DNA of 64,000 nt. Source: Candidatus Equimonas faecalis. GTDB lineage: Bacteria > Bacteroidota > Bacteroidia > Bacteroidales > Bacteroidaceae. Under the pieces are notes generated by a model. That model had not been told where the DNA came from. It did not search any database and worked only from the letters and a program-made list of their open reading frames with translations. Both the position numbers and the translations under genes were made by a program. Positions 26,575-34,727 of the stretch are shown here, piece by piece. The stretch is taken from contig JAGHRT010000006.1 of the NCBI GenBank assembly GCA_018066245.1, positions 32,695 through 96,694 on the forward strand, in the 5' to 3' direction. The first letter of the stretch is position 1. Every line of letters starts with the position of its first letter.

Positions 26575-27666
26575 TTAGGCTTTGGGGCGCGGGTCGTGAA
26601 TGGGCAGACGCTCGCGCTCGATGCGCCGCTCAGAGAATGGCAGGGGATTGGCGCTGGCCGTGTCGTGGGTCGTGCGGTGGCGCACTATGTCAATGGCGGC
26701 ATAGATGGCCTGACGCATGGAGTCGGCGGAAGCCTTGCCTTGTCCGGCAATGTCGAAGGCGGTGCCGTGGGCAGGGCTTGTGCGCACGATGGGCAAGCCG
26801 GCGGTGTAGTTCACGCCGCTTTCCATGCCGAGGGCTTTGAAGGGAGCCAATCCCTGGTCGTGGTACATGGCCAGCACGGCATCGAATTGGCGGTAGAAGC
26901 CTTCGCCGAAGAAGGCATCGGCGGCGTATGGCCCGAAGCAGGGGATGCTGTTCTTGCGCAGCTCCTCTATGCAGGGGGCTATTATCTCTGCTTCCTCGCT
27001 GCCGATGTTGCCGTTTTCGCCACAGTGGGGATTGAGGGCCAGCACGGCTATGCGGGGGCTGCTGATGCAGAAATCTCTTACCAGTGTGGTATGCAGCAGG
27101 CGGATTTTCTTCTCCAGAAGTTCGGCGTCAATGGCGGCGGCAATGTCTTTCACGGGGAGATGGGTGGTGGCCAGGGCCACACGCATCTGCTCGTTGCAGA
27201 GAATCATCAGGCCCTCGCTCTCGGTCATTTTCTCAAAGTACTCCGTGTGGCCGGCATAGGGGAAGCTGTCGCTATGGATGGCGGCCTTGCAGATGGGAGC
27301 GGTAACCACCGCGTCGATTTTCCCCTGTTTCCAATCGTTGAAGGCGGCATTGAGCGCCGCCTGTGCCTGACGCCCTGCGGCTGCACTGCACTTGCCGTAC
27401 TCCACGGTGCATTCCTCCACGCTGGTGTTGAGGAGGTTCAGCTGACCGTCGCGGGCCTCGGCAGCATCGCCCACCACCACGAAGTTGGGGGCGTTTTCCA
27501 AATCGGCCTCCAGCGGCTGGCGGTGATAGTGGGCCACTTTCTCGTTGCCATACACCACGGGCGTGCAGATTTCCAGCATTTCGGGGTGTGCAAAGGCTTT
27601 GATGATGATTTCGTAGCCTATGCCGTTTGTATCGCCTTGTGTGATGCCAATGCGTATTCTACTCAT
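26575..27666 (-). CDS. pdxA: 4-hydroxythreonine-4-phosphate dehydrogenase
   Basis: A 363-residue NAD-dependent enzyme of pyridoxal-phosphate (vitamin B6) synthesis that oxidises and decarboxylates 4-phosphohydroxy-threonine. The N-terminal GITQGDTNGIGYEI, the metal-binding histidine motifs AGHTEYF, LNPHCGENG and MYHDQGLAPFK, and the GTAFDIAG segment are all intact. I start at 27666 (MSRIRIGITQGD); 24 codons upstream are non-homologous. It lies 4 bp after rlmN and 12 bp before the CDP-alcohol phosphotransferase gene. The product supplies PLP, which NspC downstream uses, though that link may be incidental. Confidence 0.95.
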   Translation of the reverse strand: MSRIRIGITQGDTNGIGYEIIIKAFAHPEMLEICTPVVYGNEKVAHYHRQPLEADLENAPNFVVVGDAAEARDGQLNLLNTSVEECTVEYGKCSAAAGRQAQAALNAAFNDWKQGKIDAVVTAPICKAAIHSDSFPYAGHTEYFEKMTESEGLMILCNEQMRVALATTHLPVKDIAAAIDAELLEKKIRLLHTTLVRDFCISSPRIAVLALNPHCGENGNIGSEEAEIIAPCIEELRKNSIPCFGPYAADAFFGEGFYRQFDAVLAMYHDQGLAPFKALGMESGVNYTAGLPIVRTSPAHGTAFDIAGQGKASADSMRQAIYAAIDIVRHRTTHDTASANPLPFSERRIERERLPIHDPRPKA

Positions 27667-27670
27667 AGTT

Positions 27671-28771
27671 CTATTCTGTGTGTGATTTGTCGTTTTGTTG
27701 GGCGGCCTGTTCTTGTTTCTTTGTGGAGAGAAGTCCACATGCCGCGTAGATGTCCTGTCCCCGTGAGGCTCTGATGGTGGTGAAGAGGCCGTGCTGCGTG
27801 AGGTAGTCGCGCAACCCCGTCATTTTCTCCTCGGCGGCTTTGCGGAAAGGACTGTCGGGGATGTCGTGGAAGCGGATGAGGTTCACGCGGCAACTGAGGC
27901 CTTGCAGCAGGCGAATCAGGGCGTCGGCGTGTCGGCGGCTGTCGTTCAGCCCTCCGAACACGATGTACTCGAATGACAGGCGGCGCTGCCGGCTTTCGGG
28001 CGGTTCGGGATTGTCCTTGCGGAACACGGGGTAGTTTTCCAGCTGTTTCACCACATCGGCTATGCCCCAAGCCCGCTCGGCGGGCATGATGGCGGCTCGT
28101 TCTTCCGGGAAGGGATTGTGGAGGGAAATGGCCAGCGAACACGAACTTTCGCCGATGAAGCGTGCCAGGCCTTGGCTGATGCCTACGCTGCTCACCGTGA
28201 TGCGGTGCGGGCTCCATGCCCATCCCCACGGGGCGGTGAGTACCGTCGTGGCACGGAGCACGGCGTCGAGGTTGTCCATAGGTTCACCTTGCCCCATGAA
28301 CACGATGTTTGTCAGGCTTTCACGTTCGGGCAGCGCAAGGATTTGGTTGAGGATGTCGCCTGCGCTGAGATTGGCCGTAAGGCCCTGCCGTCCTGTCATG
28401 CAGAAGTGGCAGCCCATCCGGCATCCCACCTGACAGCTGACGCACAGCGTGGCACGCTTGCCGTCGGGAATGTACACGGTTTCCACAAAGTGGCCGTCGC
28501 TGGTGGGGAACAGGTACTTGATTGTGCCGTCCACCGACTTTTGAGCGTCCTTCGGCGGCATTTGCCCTATGCGGTAGGTTGCGTCGAGGGTGCTGCGGGC
28601 GGCCTTCGAGAGGTTGGTCATTTCCTCGAAGGAGCTTGCGCCTTTATCATAGAGCCACTCGCACAACTGCTTGCCCACGAATCGTGGTAGGCCGTGTGCG
28701 AGTGCTATCTCCTGTAATTCGGCTAAGGAAAGACCTAAGAGGGCCTGTCTCTGCGAAACGTCGGGTGTCAA
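27671..28771 (-). CDS. rlmN: 23S rRNA (adenine(2503)-C2)-methyltransferase RlmN
   Basis: A 366-residue radical-SAM enzyme that methylates A2503 in 23S rRNA and A37 in some tRNAs. The iron-sulfur cluster motif is CRMGCHFC. The FMGQGEPMDN segment and a conserved cysteine near the C-terminus (YAACGLLS) that carries the methyl group are also present. The N-terminal domain (FVGKQLCEWLYDKG) is complete. Length is typical; the last 15 residues are polar and variable. It lies between the SPOR lipoprotein gene (22 bp upstream) and pdxA (4 bp downstream). Confidence 0.96.
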   Translation of the reverse strand: MTPDVSQRQALLGLSLAELQEIALAHGLPRFVGKQLCEWLYDKGASSFEEMTNLSKAARSTLDATYRIGQMPPKDAQKSVDGTIKYLFPTSDGHFVETVYIPDGKRATLCVSCQVGCRMGCHFCMTGRQGLTANLSAGDILNQILALPERESLTNIVFMGQGEPMDNLDAVLRATTVLTAPWGWAWSPHRITVSSVGISQGLARFIGESSCSLAISLHNPFPEERAAIMPAERAWGIADVVKQLENYPVFRKDNPEPPESRQRRLSFEYIVFGGLNDSRRHADALIRLLQGLSCRVNLIRFHDIPDSPFRKAAEEKMTGLRDYLTQHGLFTTIRASRGQDIYAACGLLSTKKQEQAAQQNDKSHTE

Positions 28772-28793
28772 TGGCTCTTTGTCCTGATTGTGC

Positions 28794-29321
28794 TTATTTG
28801 CTGTAGAGGAGCCATGCGCCGTTGTAGGTGTTGCGCAGCTGGTCGCGGGTTTGCACGGCCTGTGCCTTGTCGTCGTAGCTGGCGGCCACCACGCGGTACC
28901 AGCCGGTTATGCCGTTGATGGTTTCGTTGGTCTTTACCACGGAGGGAGCCCAGCCCTGGTTGGTCAGGGTGGCGAACAGGTTTTCGGCATTGGCCTGAAG
29001 CGAGAAGCTGCCCACCACGATGCCGTAGGTTTTCACGGTTGCGCCTTTGGCTACGCTGTAGCCGCCCTGAATGGTGCGTACCTCGGCGTTGGCCACATTG
29101 GCGGGAGTGGTTGTCGTGGTTTGCACGGGAGTTGTGGTCGTTGTCGTAGCAGGCGCGGTGGTGGTCTGCTGAACGGTTACGGGCGTTGTTTCAACCATAG
29201 CGGCTTCCTGAGCTTTGGCTTTCTCGTATGCGGCACGATAGGCGCTCTCCTGTGAGGATTTGCAACTGGTGAATGAGAGGGCAGTGCCGAGGGCTACTGC
29301 GAGGAATAGTACCTTTTTCAT
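28794..29321 (-). CDS. SPOR-domain lipoprotein
   Basis: A 175-residue protein with a signal ending in SFTSC (lipidated Cys20) and a Thr-rich low-complexity linker (about 45-75). A C-terminal SPOR domain covers about residues 92-175, with YGIVVGSFSLQANAENL and WYRVVAASYDDKAQA. SPOR domains bind denuded peptidoglycan at division sites, so this is probably a periplasmic wall-associated lipoprotein. It is first in the rlmN-pdxA run and has its own promoter at 29356-29387. Confidence 0.88.
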   Translation of the reverse strand: MKKVLFLAVALGTALSFTSCKSSQESAYRAAYEKAKAQEAAMVETTPVTVQQTTTAPATTTTTTPVQTTTTTPANVANAEVRTIQGGYSVAKGATVKTYGIVVGSFSLQANAENLFATLTNQGWAPSVVKTNETINGITGWYRVVAASYDDKAQAVQTRDQLRNTYNGAWLLYSK

Positions 29322-29355
29322 AATTTATGGAATGTTGGTTTATAGTTTTCGGCTG

Positions 29356-29387
29356 CAAATATACAAATAAATGTGCACATGAGCAAA
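29356..29387 (-). promoter_or_regulatory. Promoter for the SPOR lipoprotein-rlmN-pdxA run
   Basis: The minus strand reads TTTG, 20 bp, TATATTTG, ending 35 bp before the start codon. Confidence 0.72.
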
Positions 29388-29457
29388 TTTATTCTCTTTT
29401 TTCAGCTCTCGCGCGTGCGTATTATATAAATATGGAGTATGGGGCACATGTTTTGGG

Positions 29458-29935
29458 AGAGTGAACAGCGAACAATGAACAATGAGAGAAGCCTGCCGTA
29501 GGTAGGCTATAAAGGTTCTTGCTCTGGCAAGCGTCCCTACGGGCCGAGCGGCCAGCCATGAGCGGAGCGTAATGGCTGGATTGGGTAGTACGCACGAAGC
29601 CTGCCGTAGGTAGGCGACATATATATGTGTGCGTAAATATAATATGGTGGGTGCGGGTCGTTGTATCATCCCTACGGGATGCCGTCTGACATTGATGTGT
29701 AACCAGGCATTGCGGGCTATGCCCTTATGCCTGGCTACCTTTGTGGCCTACCTACGGCAGGCCGTACCGCGATGGCACGGCTCGTCATCCTGCTGTGGGT
29801 GTGTTCCATTCCTGCGGCGGCGCTCCCTTCGGTCGCTCTCCTCTTATGGGCTTTGCCCCATTCTCTCCCCGCTGCAACTCCCTTTTTGTGCGTCGAATGC
29901 GTCGAATGCGTCGCACGTGGAGGGTGCCACCTGAG
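29458..29935. repeat. Long noncoding direct-repeat block, left copy
   Basis: Nearly the same as 34852-35225 in the same orientation. Both hold, in order: a TTCACTGTTC-type or GTGAACAATGAGAG run, GAAGCCTGCCGTAGGTAGGC, GGTTCTTGCTCTGGCAAGCG, a segment around GGCCAGCCATGAGCGGAGCG, a second CCTGCCGTAGGTAGGCGAC, ATCCCTACGGGATGCCGTC, CAGGCATTGCGGGCTATGCC and the CGGCGGCGCTCCCT module. This copy ends with a GTGCGTCGAATGCGTCGAAT microrepeat. It lies between the SPOR gene and the fimbrillin module. No frame is conserved as a gene. Confidence 0.85.
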
Positions 29936-29964
29936 TATGCAAGGGATGCAGGCGGGCTTATAAA

Positions 29965-30299
29965 ATAATATTGGTGTCAGGGAAAAAAGAATGTAAACTT
30001 TCGTGTTCCTTGTAAATTCAGGCGATTTGAAAGGTTTCCATAGGAGGGGCTTACCTTGTTACCTCGGGAGGCTAAGCACCGAAGGTGCGATAGAATGGAG
30101 GATAGGGCGCGAGCCCTATCTCTTATGTTTGATTCTTTATGAGAGCACTGTAAGTGCGATATAATTACCACTTTACTTGAAATATGTCGCACTTACAGTG
30201 CTCCCAAAGGAAAGGATGTTGGAGTGAGGTAGGGCTCACGCCCTACCCTCCGTTATGTCGTCCTTGCAGGACTTTCAATCTCTCCCTGACACTAATAAT
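29965..30299. mobile_element. MITE-like element, about 335 bp
   Basis: The ends are inverted repeats of about 15 bp (TATTGGTGTCAGGGA and, in reverse, TATTAGTGTCAGGGA). Inside are several hairpins and no ORF: GATAGGGC-GCGA-GCCCTATC near 30102, a 20-bp pair GAGCACTGTAAGTGCG / CGCACTTACAGTGCTC at 30143-30203, and GTAGGGC-TCAC-GCCCTAC near 30229. Terminal inverted repeats, small size and internal palindromes fit a nonautonomous element. No clear target duplication or parent transposase was seen. Confidence 0.5.
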
Positions 30300-30303
30300 A
30301 AAG

Positions 30304-30340
30304 TAACAGCAACTGCGGCACCTCACCGCAGTTGCTGTTA
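30304..30340 (-). terminator. Hairpin terminator of the fimbrillin module
   Basis: A perfect 15-bp stem (TAACAGCAACTGCGG and CCGCAGTTGCTGTTA) with a 7-base loop lies 20 bp beyond the stop codon at 30361. Confidence 0.8.
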
Positions 30341-30360
30341 TTAGGCGTATATTTCAAATA

Positions 30361-32574
30361 CTAATCTACGCGGAAGGGAACCTTCTTTGTTTCGTAGTAC
30401 TTGTCGTGGTTTCTCATGGCGGAGTAGGGCTGGTAGTTGAGGTTCCAGAAATACTTCTCGATGCCCACACTGGCACTTGTGCCGTTTATCTTATATGAAG
30501 CGGTGGGTGCGCTTGCTGCACGAGAGAAGAGGACGATACCCATACGGGCGTGCTTCTCGGGGGTTTGGGTCGTCATCATGTGGCGCATCAAGTTGGAGTG
30601 AATCGTATCGGCTGCTTGGGCATAGGAGCCACAGTTGGTGCCCGTGCAGGTTTGAACGCCACCATTAGTGCTTTCTCTGTTTTGGTCATGCCAACGGAAG
30701 CCCGTGTCTATAACATACCAGTGATTAATGTTATGATCGTCTGCGGCGGCGTGCATGGCGGCATCTACCAGGTCATACTTGGCCTTGCATTCGGCAGCAT
30801 AGTTCGTCTTGCTCGTTATGGCTGCATTGAGATAGTTGTGTACATATAGCGTACCCTCTGGGCCTTGCTTGCGGACATCCTGCATGGTACATTCAGTCCA
30901 CAACTTTTTGAGATGTCCGTCATTACCATTATTAGGAAATCCTTTTTTAGGAGAGTTGTTGAATGGGAAATCAACTACGCTCATACCTATAGGATTGGTG
31001 CAGGCTGATTCATTGATGATGATGATGCGTCCTCGCACATCACTCACCTCTGCATCAACGGGTACATTTTCCAAGCGAAGGTGTTCGGGAATAATGGCCA
31101 ACAAGTTTTGCAGTTCCGAATTGTAGTTTGTAGAATTGTCGTAATTGGAAAAGAGGAATACAAAGAACTCCGTGCTGTGCGTTGCCAGCCAATCATCGGC
31201 AGCTTCCACCAAAGCAGCAAAGTCAAAAGAAGAACCAGAATTACCTGCGGAAGAGAAACGGCGGGCATAAAAACCTTTAGGTGCTTTTTTAACGTCCCCC
31301 GTATTGTACGACAAGCGGAAGTCAAAAGCGCGGTTGCCTGCGTTCATATATTGCACCATTTGATTCGTATATGTTCTATCGTTGTTGTCCGTTGTGCTAT
31401 TTCCGTTACACTGTGCCATATCACAAGGAGATATATGCTTACCGAAGCCTACGAAGTCGTGCACGCCGGGGATGGTGAGGAGGGATACGTGGACATCGTT
31501 GTCGAGGGGAGCCTGCCAGAGGCCGTCGCCGGCTTCTTTGAGGGCATTGTATGAGGGCATGGCACCCATGTTGATGTGGTTGTACTTGCGGGCGGCTACG
31601 GCTTGGGTGATGTTCTTGTAGGTGTAGTAGATGGTGTGTTCGTCGTCACCCTTGAAGGCACCGAGGGAGACTTTCAGGCTTTCGGCCACCTTGGGGAGCA
31701 TGAAGACGGTGAGGCGGAGGGGCTTGGTGCCGGACATCTCGACTTTGCGGTCGAGGTTCACGCGGATGTTGCGGGCACCCTTGGGGGCGTAGGCCTCATT
31801 TGTTCCTTCATAGGTGAGGGTAGTGGTCGTGCCGCTCTTGGCTACAGTGCCTTGGAACTCTCCGGAGAGGGGACGGAAGCCGTCGGTAGCGTAGGTGTCG
31901 TTGATGGAGATGTCGAGGAAGGTAACGTACTTGTACATGCCGTCTTCCTTCTGCGGCTGCACGGTGATTTCCACGGCAGTGAAGGCGGGCTCAAACACCA
32001 TCTTCAGGTTTGCAGGGTCATCCGTACGTTGTCCCTGGGCGGAACCCACCATCACGGCGTAATCCATGTTGGGGGCGCAGTAGTACTCATCGTCGGTTTC
32101 GGTAACGGTTACTTCCTGCGTGGTGGGGATTTCGGCGGTGAAGGGGGCGGAGGTGGTTTGTGAGCCGTTCACTACTTCATCGAAGTGTACGAGGTTGGCG
32201 GGGTAGCCGCCGTAGAAATAGTGGGTGCCGGTTTTTTCCCACTTCACGCTGCCCTGATAGGGCTCTACGTTGGAGGTCGTGTTGTCGTTCTCGTTCTGGG
32301 TGACGCGGTAGATGGCTTCCTTGTCGCCGTGGGCCTGGCTGCAGGCTATGCGCACCATGTCGTTCTGCTGCCAGTGGATGGGGAACTGTGTGCCGGTTTT
32401 ATCGCCGAACTTGGTTTTGTGCTTGCCATCGGGGGCGGTGTTGATGTCGGACACGGTGAAGCACACGTCATCACCTGCCTGGGGAATGCCGGCGGGTTCG
32501 TCGAAGTCGTCGCTACATGCGGTGGGCAGCAGCAGGAATGCGGTTGCAAGGGTTGCAAAGAGTATCTTTTTCAT
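30361..32574 (-). CDS. Lipoprotein with fimbrillin-like N-terminal and PI-PLC-like C-terminal domains
   Basis: A 737-residue lipoprotein (LLPTAC, Cys20). Residues about 35-340 resemble fimbrillin-family pilin or adhesin proteins and end at ARKYNHINMG, matching AGKYNHIILG in the fimbrillin encoded just upstream. Residues about 360-730 resemble a phosphatidylinositol-specific phospholipase C TIM barrel: IPGVHDF with His372-Asp373 where the family has GTHDS, then AFDFR at 416-420. The second catalytic histidine normally found soon after that arginine is not obvious; the region reads KKAPKGFYARRF. It could be active with altered chemistry or be a binding module. It is the last of three genes in the module and has a terminator. 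The fimbrillin assignment is weaker than the barrel assignment. Confidence 0.72.
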   Translation of the reverse strand: MKKILFATLATAFLLLPTACSDDFDEPAGIPQAGDDVCFTVSDINTAPDGKHKTKFGDKTGTQFPIHWQQNDMVRIACSQAHGDKEAIYRVTQNENDNTTSNVEPYQGSVKWEKTGTHYFYGGYPANLVHFDEVVNGSQTTSAPFTAEIPTTQEVTVTETDDEYYCAPNMDYAVMVGSAQGQRTDDPANLKMVFEPAFTAVEITVQPQKEDGMYKYVTFLDISINDTYATDGFRPLSGEFQGTVAKSGTTTTLTYEGTNEAYAPKGARNIRVNLDRKVEMSGTKPLRLTVFMLPKVAESLKVSLGAFKGDDEHTIYYTYKNITQAVAARKYNHINMGAMPSYNALKEAGDGLWQAPLDNDVHVSLLTIPGVHDFVGFGKHISPCDMAQCNGNSTTDNNDRTYTNQMVQYMNAGNRAFDFRLSYNTGDVKKAPKGFYARRFSSAGNSGSSFDFAALVEAADDWLATHSTEFFVFLFSNYDNSTNYNSELQNLLAIIPEHLRLENVPVDAEVSDVRGRIIIINESACTNPIGMSVVDFPFNNSPKKGFPNNGNDGHLKKLWTECTMQDVRKQGPEGTLYVHNYLNAAITSKTNYAAECKAKYDLVDAAMHAAADDHNINHWYVIDTGFRWHDQNRESTNGGVQTCTGTNCGSYAQAADTIHSNLMRHMMTTQTPEKHARMGIVLFSRAASAPTASYKINGTSASVGIEKYFWNLNYQPYSAMRNHDKYYETKKVPFRVD

Positions 32575-32598
32575 TGTGTCTATCCTATTTAAGTGTGA

Positions 32599-33870
32599 TT
32601 AGTTCATGTGCTGCCACTCGCCACCTGCGGTGATGTCTTCGCCGTCCTCAATGGGGTTGGCCGTCCATTCGTCGATGAAGGTGGGGTAGGATATGGATGC
32701 GGGCAACTGTCCGAGGATGATGTGGTTGTACTTACCGGCTTTGATGGCATCGGCAGCGGTGGCGCTGACAATGGTCTTGGTGACGGGCGTGACGGTAGAG
32801 GTGGAGGTGGACGTGGTCTTGGTGCGGTTGATGCTGATGCGCAGGTTTTCGGGCTCTGCGTAGGGGAGGAGGAAGGCCGTTACCTTGAGGATTTGGTCGG
32901 AGCCGGATTCAAGGACGATAGGCTCCTTGAAGGTAACGCGCACTTGGTTGTATTCTCCCGTGCCGGCTGCCTCGTAGGACGTGGTGAACACCTTGTCGGT
33001 GGCTGAAGGGTTGTCGCGGTCGGTGTCCGCGTAGATGGCGTAGAAATCGGCGGCCAGAGGAATGGGGTTGTTGCCTGTGCTGGTGAAATCGACGGAGTAG
33101 ATGGCATCGTTCTGGCTGTCCTTGTCGGTGGTGCTGGCCTTGACGTACACGTCCACGGTGGTGAATATGGGGCGTGCGTAGAGGTCGATTTGCTCTGCGT
33201 CCTTGTTGTAGCGGCTCATGCCCACCATGGGGGCGTACTGCATATTGACGGCATTGATGGTGGGTGCTCCTACATATTCGTCGTTGCCTTCGGACGTGGT
33301 GGTGCCTTCAACGATTTCTTCAGGCAGGATGGCCGTGGCGAAAATCATGCGCTTCAGGGCACCGGCGGTGTAGTTGCGGAGTTCCACGTTGCCTTTGGGG
33401 TAATAATAGTAGAAGAAGGTGTGGAGGTCGTCGGTGCCCCAGTGCAGGGCTTTGTCCGTGTAGGGCTGGATGGTGTGGCACACTTCGCCTTCTTCGGTGA
33501 GTTCGTAGGGGGCGGTTTTGGCGTAGGTGGCGTCGCCTTCCTTTGTCATGGCTTCGGGGCAGAAGATGTGGAGGGTGTCGCCTGCGTTCCACTTGAGCTT
33601 CCATTTGCCCTCGCTGTCCTTGCCGTTGTAGGCCAGTCGCTTGCGGCTGTTGGCGGTGGGGGTGTAGATGCCTGTGGTGCTTTCTTCCTTTTTGTTTGTG
33701 GAATAGAGGCTGAAGTCGATGGCTTCGCCCGTGCGGTCGTGGATGCCGGGGGCTGTTGTGCTGGTGAGTGCGGCGGCTTGGGCTTCAAGGAGTTCCTCGT
33801 CGCTGGAGCATGATGAGGCGGCAGCGAGCAGGGCTACCGTACATGTGGCAAATGTTAGAAACTTTTTCAT
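32599..33870 (-). CDS. Fimbrillin-family lipoprotein
   Basis: A 423-residue protein with a lipoprotein signal (LLAAASSC, Cys21) and a beta-rich body typical of Bacteroidales fimbrillin or minor pilin proteins. The features are an early KWNAGDTLHIF segment, a region with YAPMVGMSRY, and a late VTAFLLPYAEPENLRISI followed by AGKYNHIILGQLP. The tail ends in GGEWQHMN. Such lipoproteins are exported, proteolytically matured and assembled into surface fimbriae or act as adhesins. It follows the 52-residue peptide gene by 15 bp and precedes the fimbrillin-PLC fusion by 24 bp, so the three form one transcript. No Mfa/FimA-type anchor or tip genes are present. Confidence 0.78.
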   Translation of the reverse strand: MKKFLTFATCTVALLAAASSCSSDEELLEAQAAALTSTTAPGIHDRTGEAIDFSLYSTNKKEESTTGIYTPTANSRKRLAYNGKDSEGKWKLKWNAGDTLHIFCPEAMTKEGDATYAKTAPYELTEEGEVCHTIQPYTDKALHWGTDDLHTFFYYYYPKGNVELRNYTAGALKRMIFATAILPEEIVEGTTTSEGNDEYVGAPTINAVNMQYAPMVGMSRYNKDAEQIDLYARPIFTTVDVYVKASTTDKDSQNDAIYSVDFTSTGNNPIPLAADFYAIYADTDRDNPSATDKVFTTSYEAAGTGEYNQVRVTFKEPIVLESGSDQILKVTAFLLPYAEPENLRISINRTKTTSTSTSTVTPVTKTIVSATAADAIKAGKYNHIILGQLPASISYPTFIDEWTANPIEDGEDITAGGEWQHMN

Positions 33871-33885
33871 AGCAGTCTTTGTTTT

Positions 33886-34044
33886 TTAATCGTCTTCCAT
33901 TTCTTCCCAAGGCGTGTCGGGGATGACGGGGTTGTCCTCTTGGCCTTCGGTATGCACGCCTGTGTTGGATATGCTTTGCAGGCAGTCGGCTTCTTCAAGG
34001 AGTTCGATGAGGCGTAGTTTCGGTTGTTTATAAAACTTTTTCAT
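33886..34044 (-). CDS. Small acidic-tailed peptide, 52 aa, unknown function
   Basis: A short frame of 52 residues (MKKFYKQPKLRLIELLEEA at the start, TPWEEMEDD at the end) 15 bp upstream of the fimbrillin start on the same strand. A basic N-terminus with an early proline is followed by an amphipathic helix-like segment, a polar middle and a Trp- and acid-rich tail. The peptide at 1777-1941 has the same plan, and both are coupled to surface-protein genes. There is no signal peptide. It could be a chaperone-like partner, a regulator or a processed peptide; nothing in the sequence decides. I rate it as probably coding because of spacing, in-frame composition and the parallel. Confidence 0.6.
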   Translation of the reverse strand: MKKFYKQPKLRLIELLEEADCLQSISNTGVHTEGQEDNPVIPDTPWEEMEDD

Positions 34045-34567
34045 AGGCATAAGGAAATTGTGTTGGGTTAGTAAATAATGTTTGGTTCGTAGTGTTGCAT
34101 TTCTTGTTTGAGTGGTTGTAAACTATGGCTTTACGGCCATGCTTTTCTGAGGGTAAGAGCGTGAAATCCGTGGTGTTGAAGGCGGGTTCGGCTCCTGATA
34201 CGGTGCAGGCTTTCCTTGCGGAAAAGGGCTGCGAATTATGGGGTATGGGGATTGCTGGTTTATGAGGTATGAGATTTAGGAGAGTTTTCAAGTTTGTAGA
34301 GGTCGGAATGATAGTTTTGCAGCTAAGTAGATGGATTTATTTCCAATTCCAAACAAAAATACAACTTCTACGGGTAAGTGTATGCAGGGGAGCATGATTT
34401 TTTTTCAAAAAAAGCGAAATTTTACCCCCCTCAACGTTTTGTAAAGTAAGGGTTGCAAAATACACGTTTGCAAACGCACGGAAATGTTGATAGTGTTTCG
34501 TGGAATTTCGTCGCGGGAAGGGGCGATTGAGCGTGGGCGTGGGGGTGCGTGGCGTATGGGATGAGTT
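34045..34567. other. Upstream region of the fimbrillin module, no gene seen
   Basis: Over 500 bp ahead of the small-peptide gene without a supported ORF. A lone minus-strand TATTTTTG (34355-34362) could be a -7 element, but no TTTG lies at the right distance. Confidence 0.4.
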
Positions 34568-34697
34568 ACCGTAGTGTATAGGGTAGTTTTCCGTAGTGTA
34601 TAGGGTAGTTTTTCGTAGTGTATAGAGTAGTTTTCCGTAGTGTATAGGGTAGTTTTCCGTAGTGTAGGGGGTAGTTTTTCGTAGTGTAGGGGGTAGT
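34568..34697. repeat. 22-bp tandem repeat array, six units
   Basis: Six near-identical units of 22-23 bp, consensus CGTAGTGTATAGGGTAGTTT. The last two units change TATAGGG to TAGGGGG. There are no spacers, so it is not a CRISPR array. Related cores occur at 9239-9320, 47331-47400, 50580-50690 and 53220-53340. Confidence 0.9.
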
Positions 34698-34727
34698 GCG
34701 GCGCGATGGTGCGTTGGTGTCCTCCGT

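Noticed and set aside
34028..34291. 87-codon minus-strand frame ahead of the 52-residue peptide
   Set aside because: It overlaps the start of the peptide gene in another frame, has no family resemblance and no signal or ribosome site.
34568..34697. Regular 22-bp array as a possible CRISPR
   Set aside because: Units are head to tail with no variable spacers and no cas genes are near.
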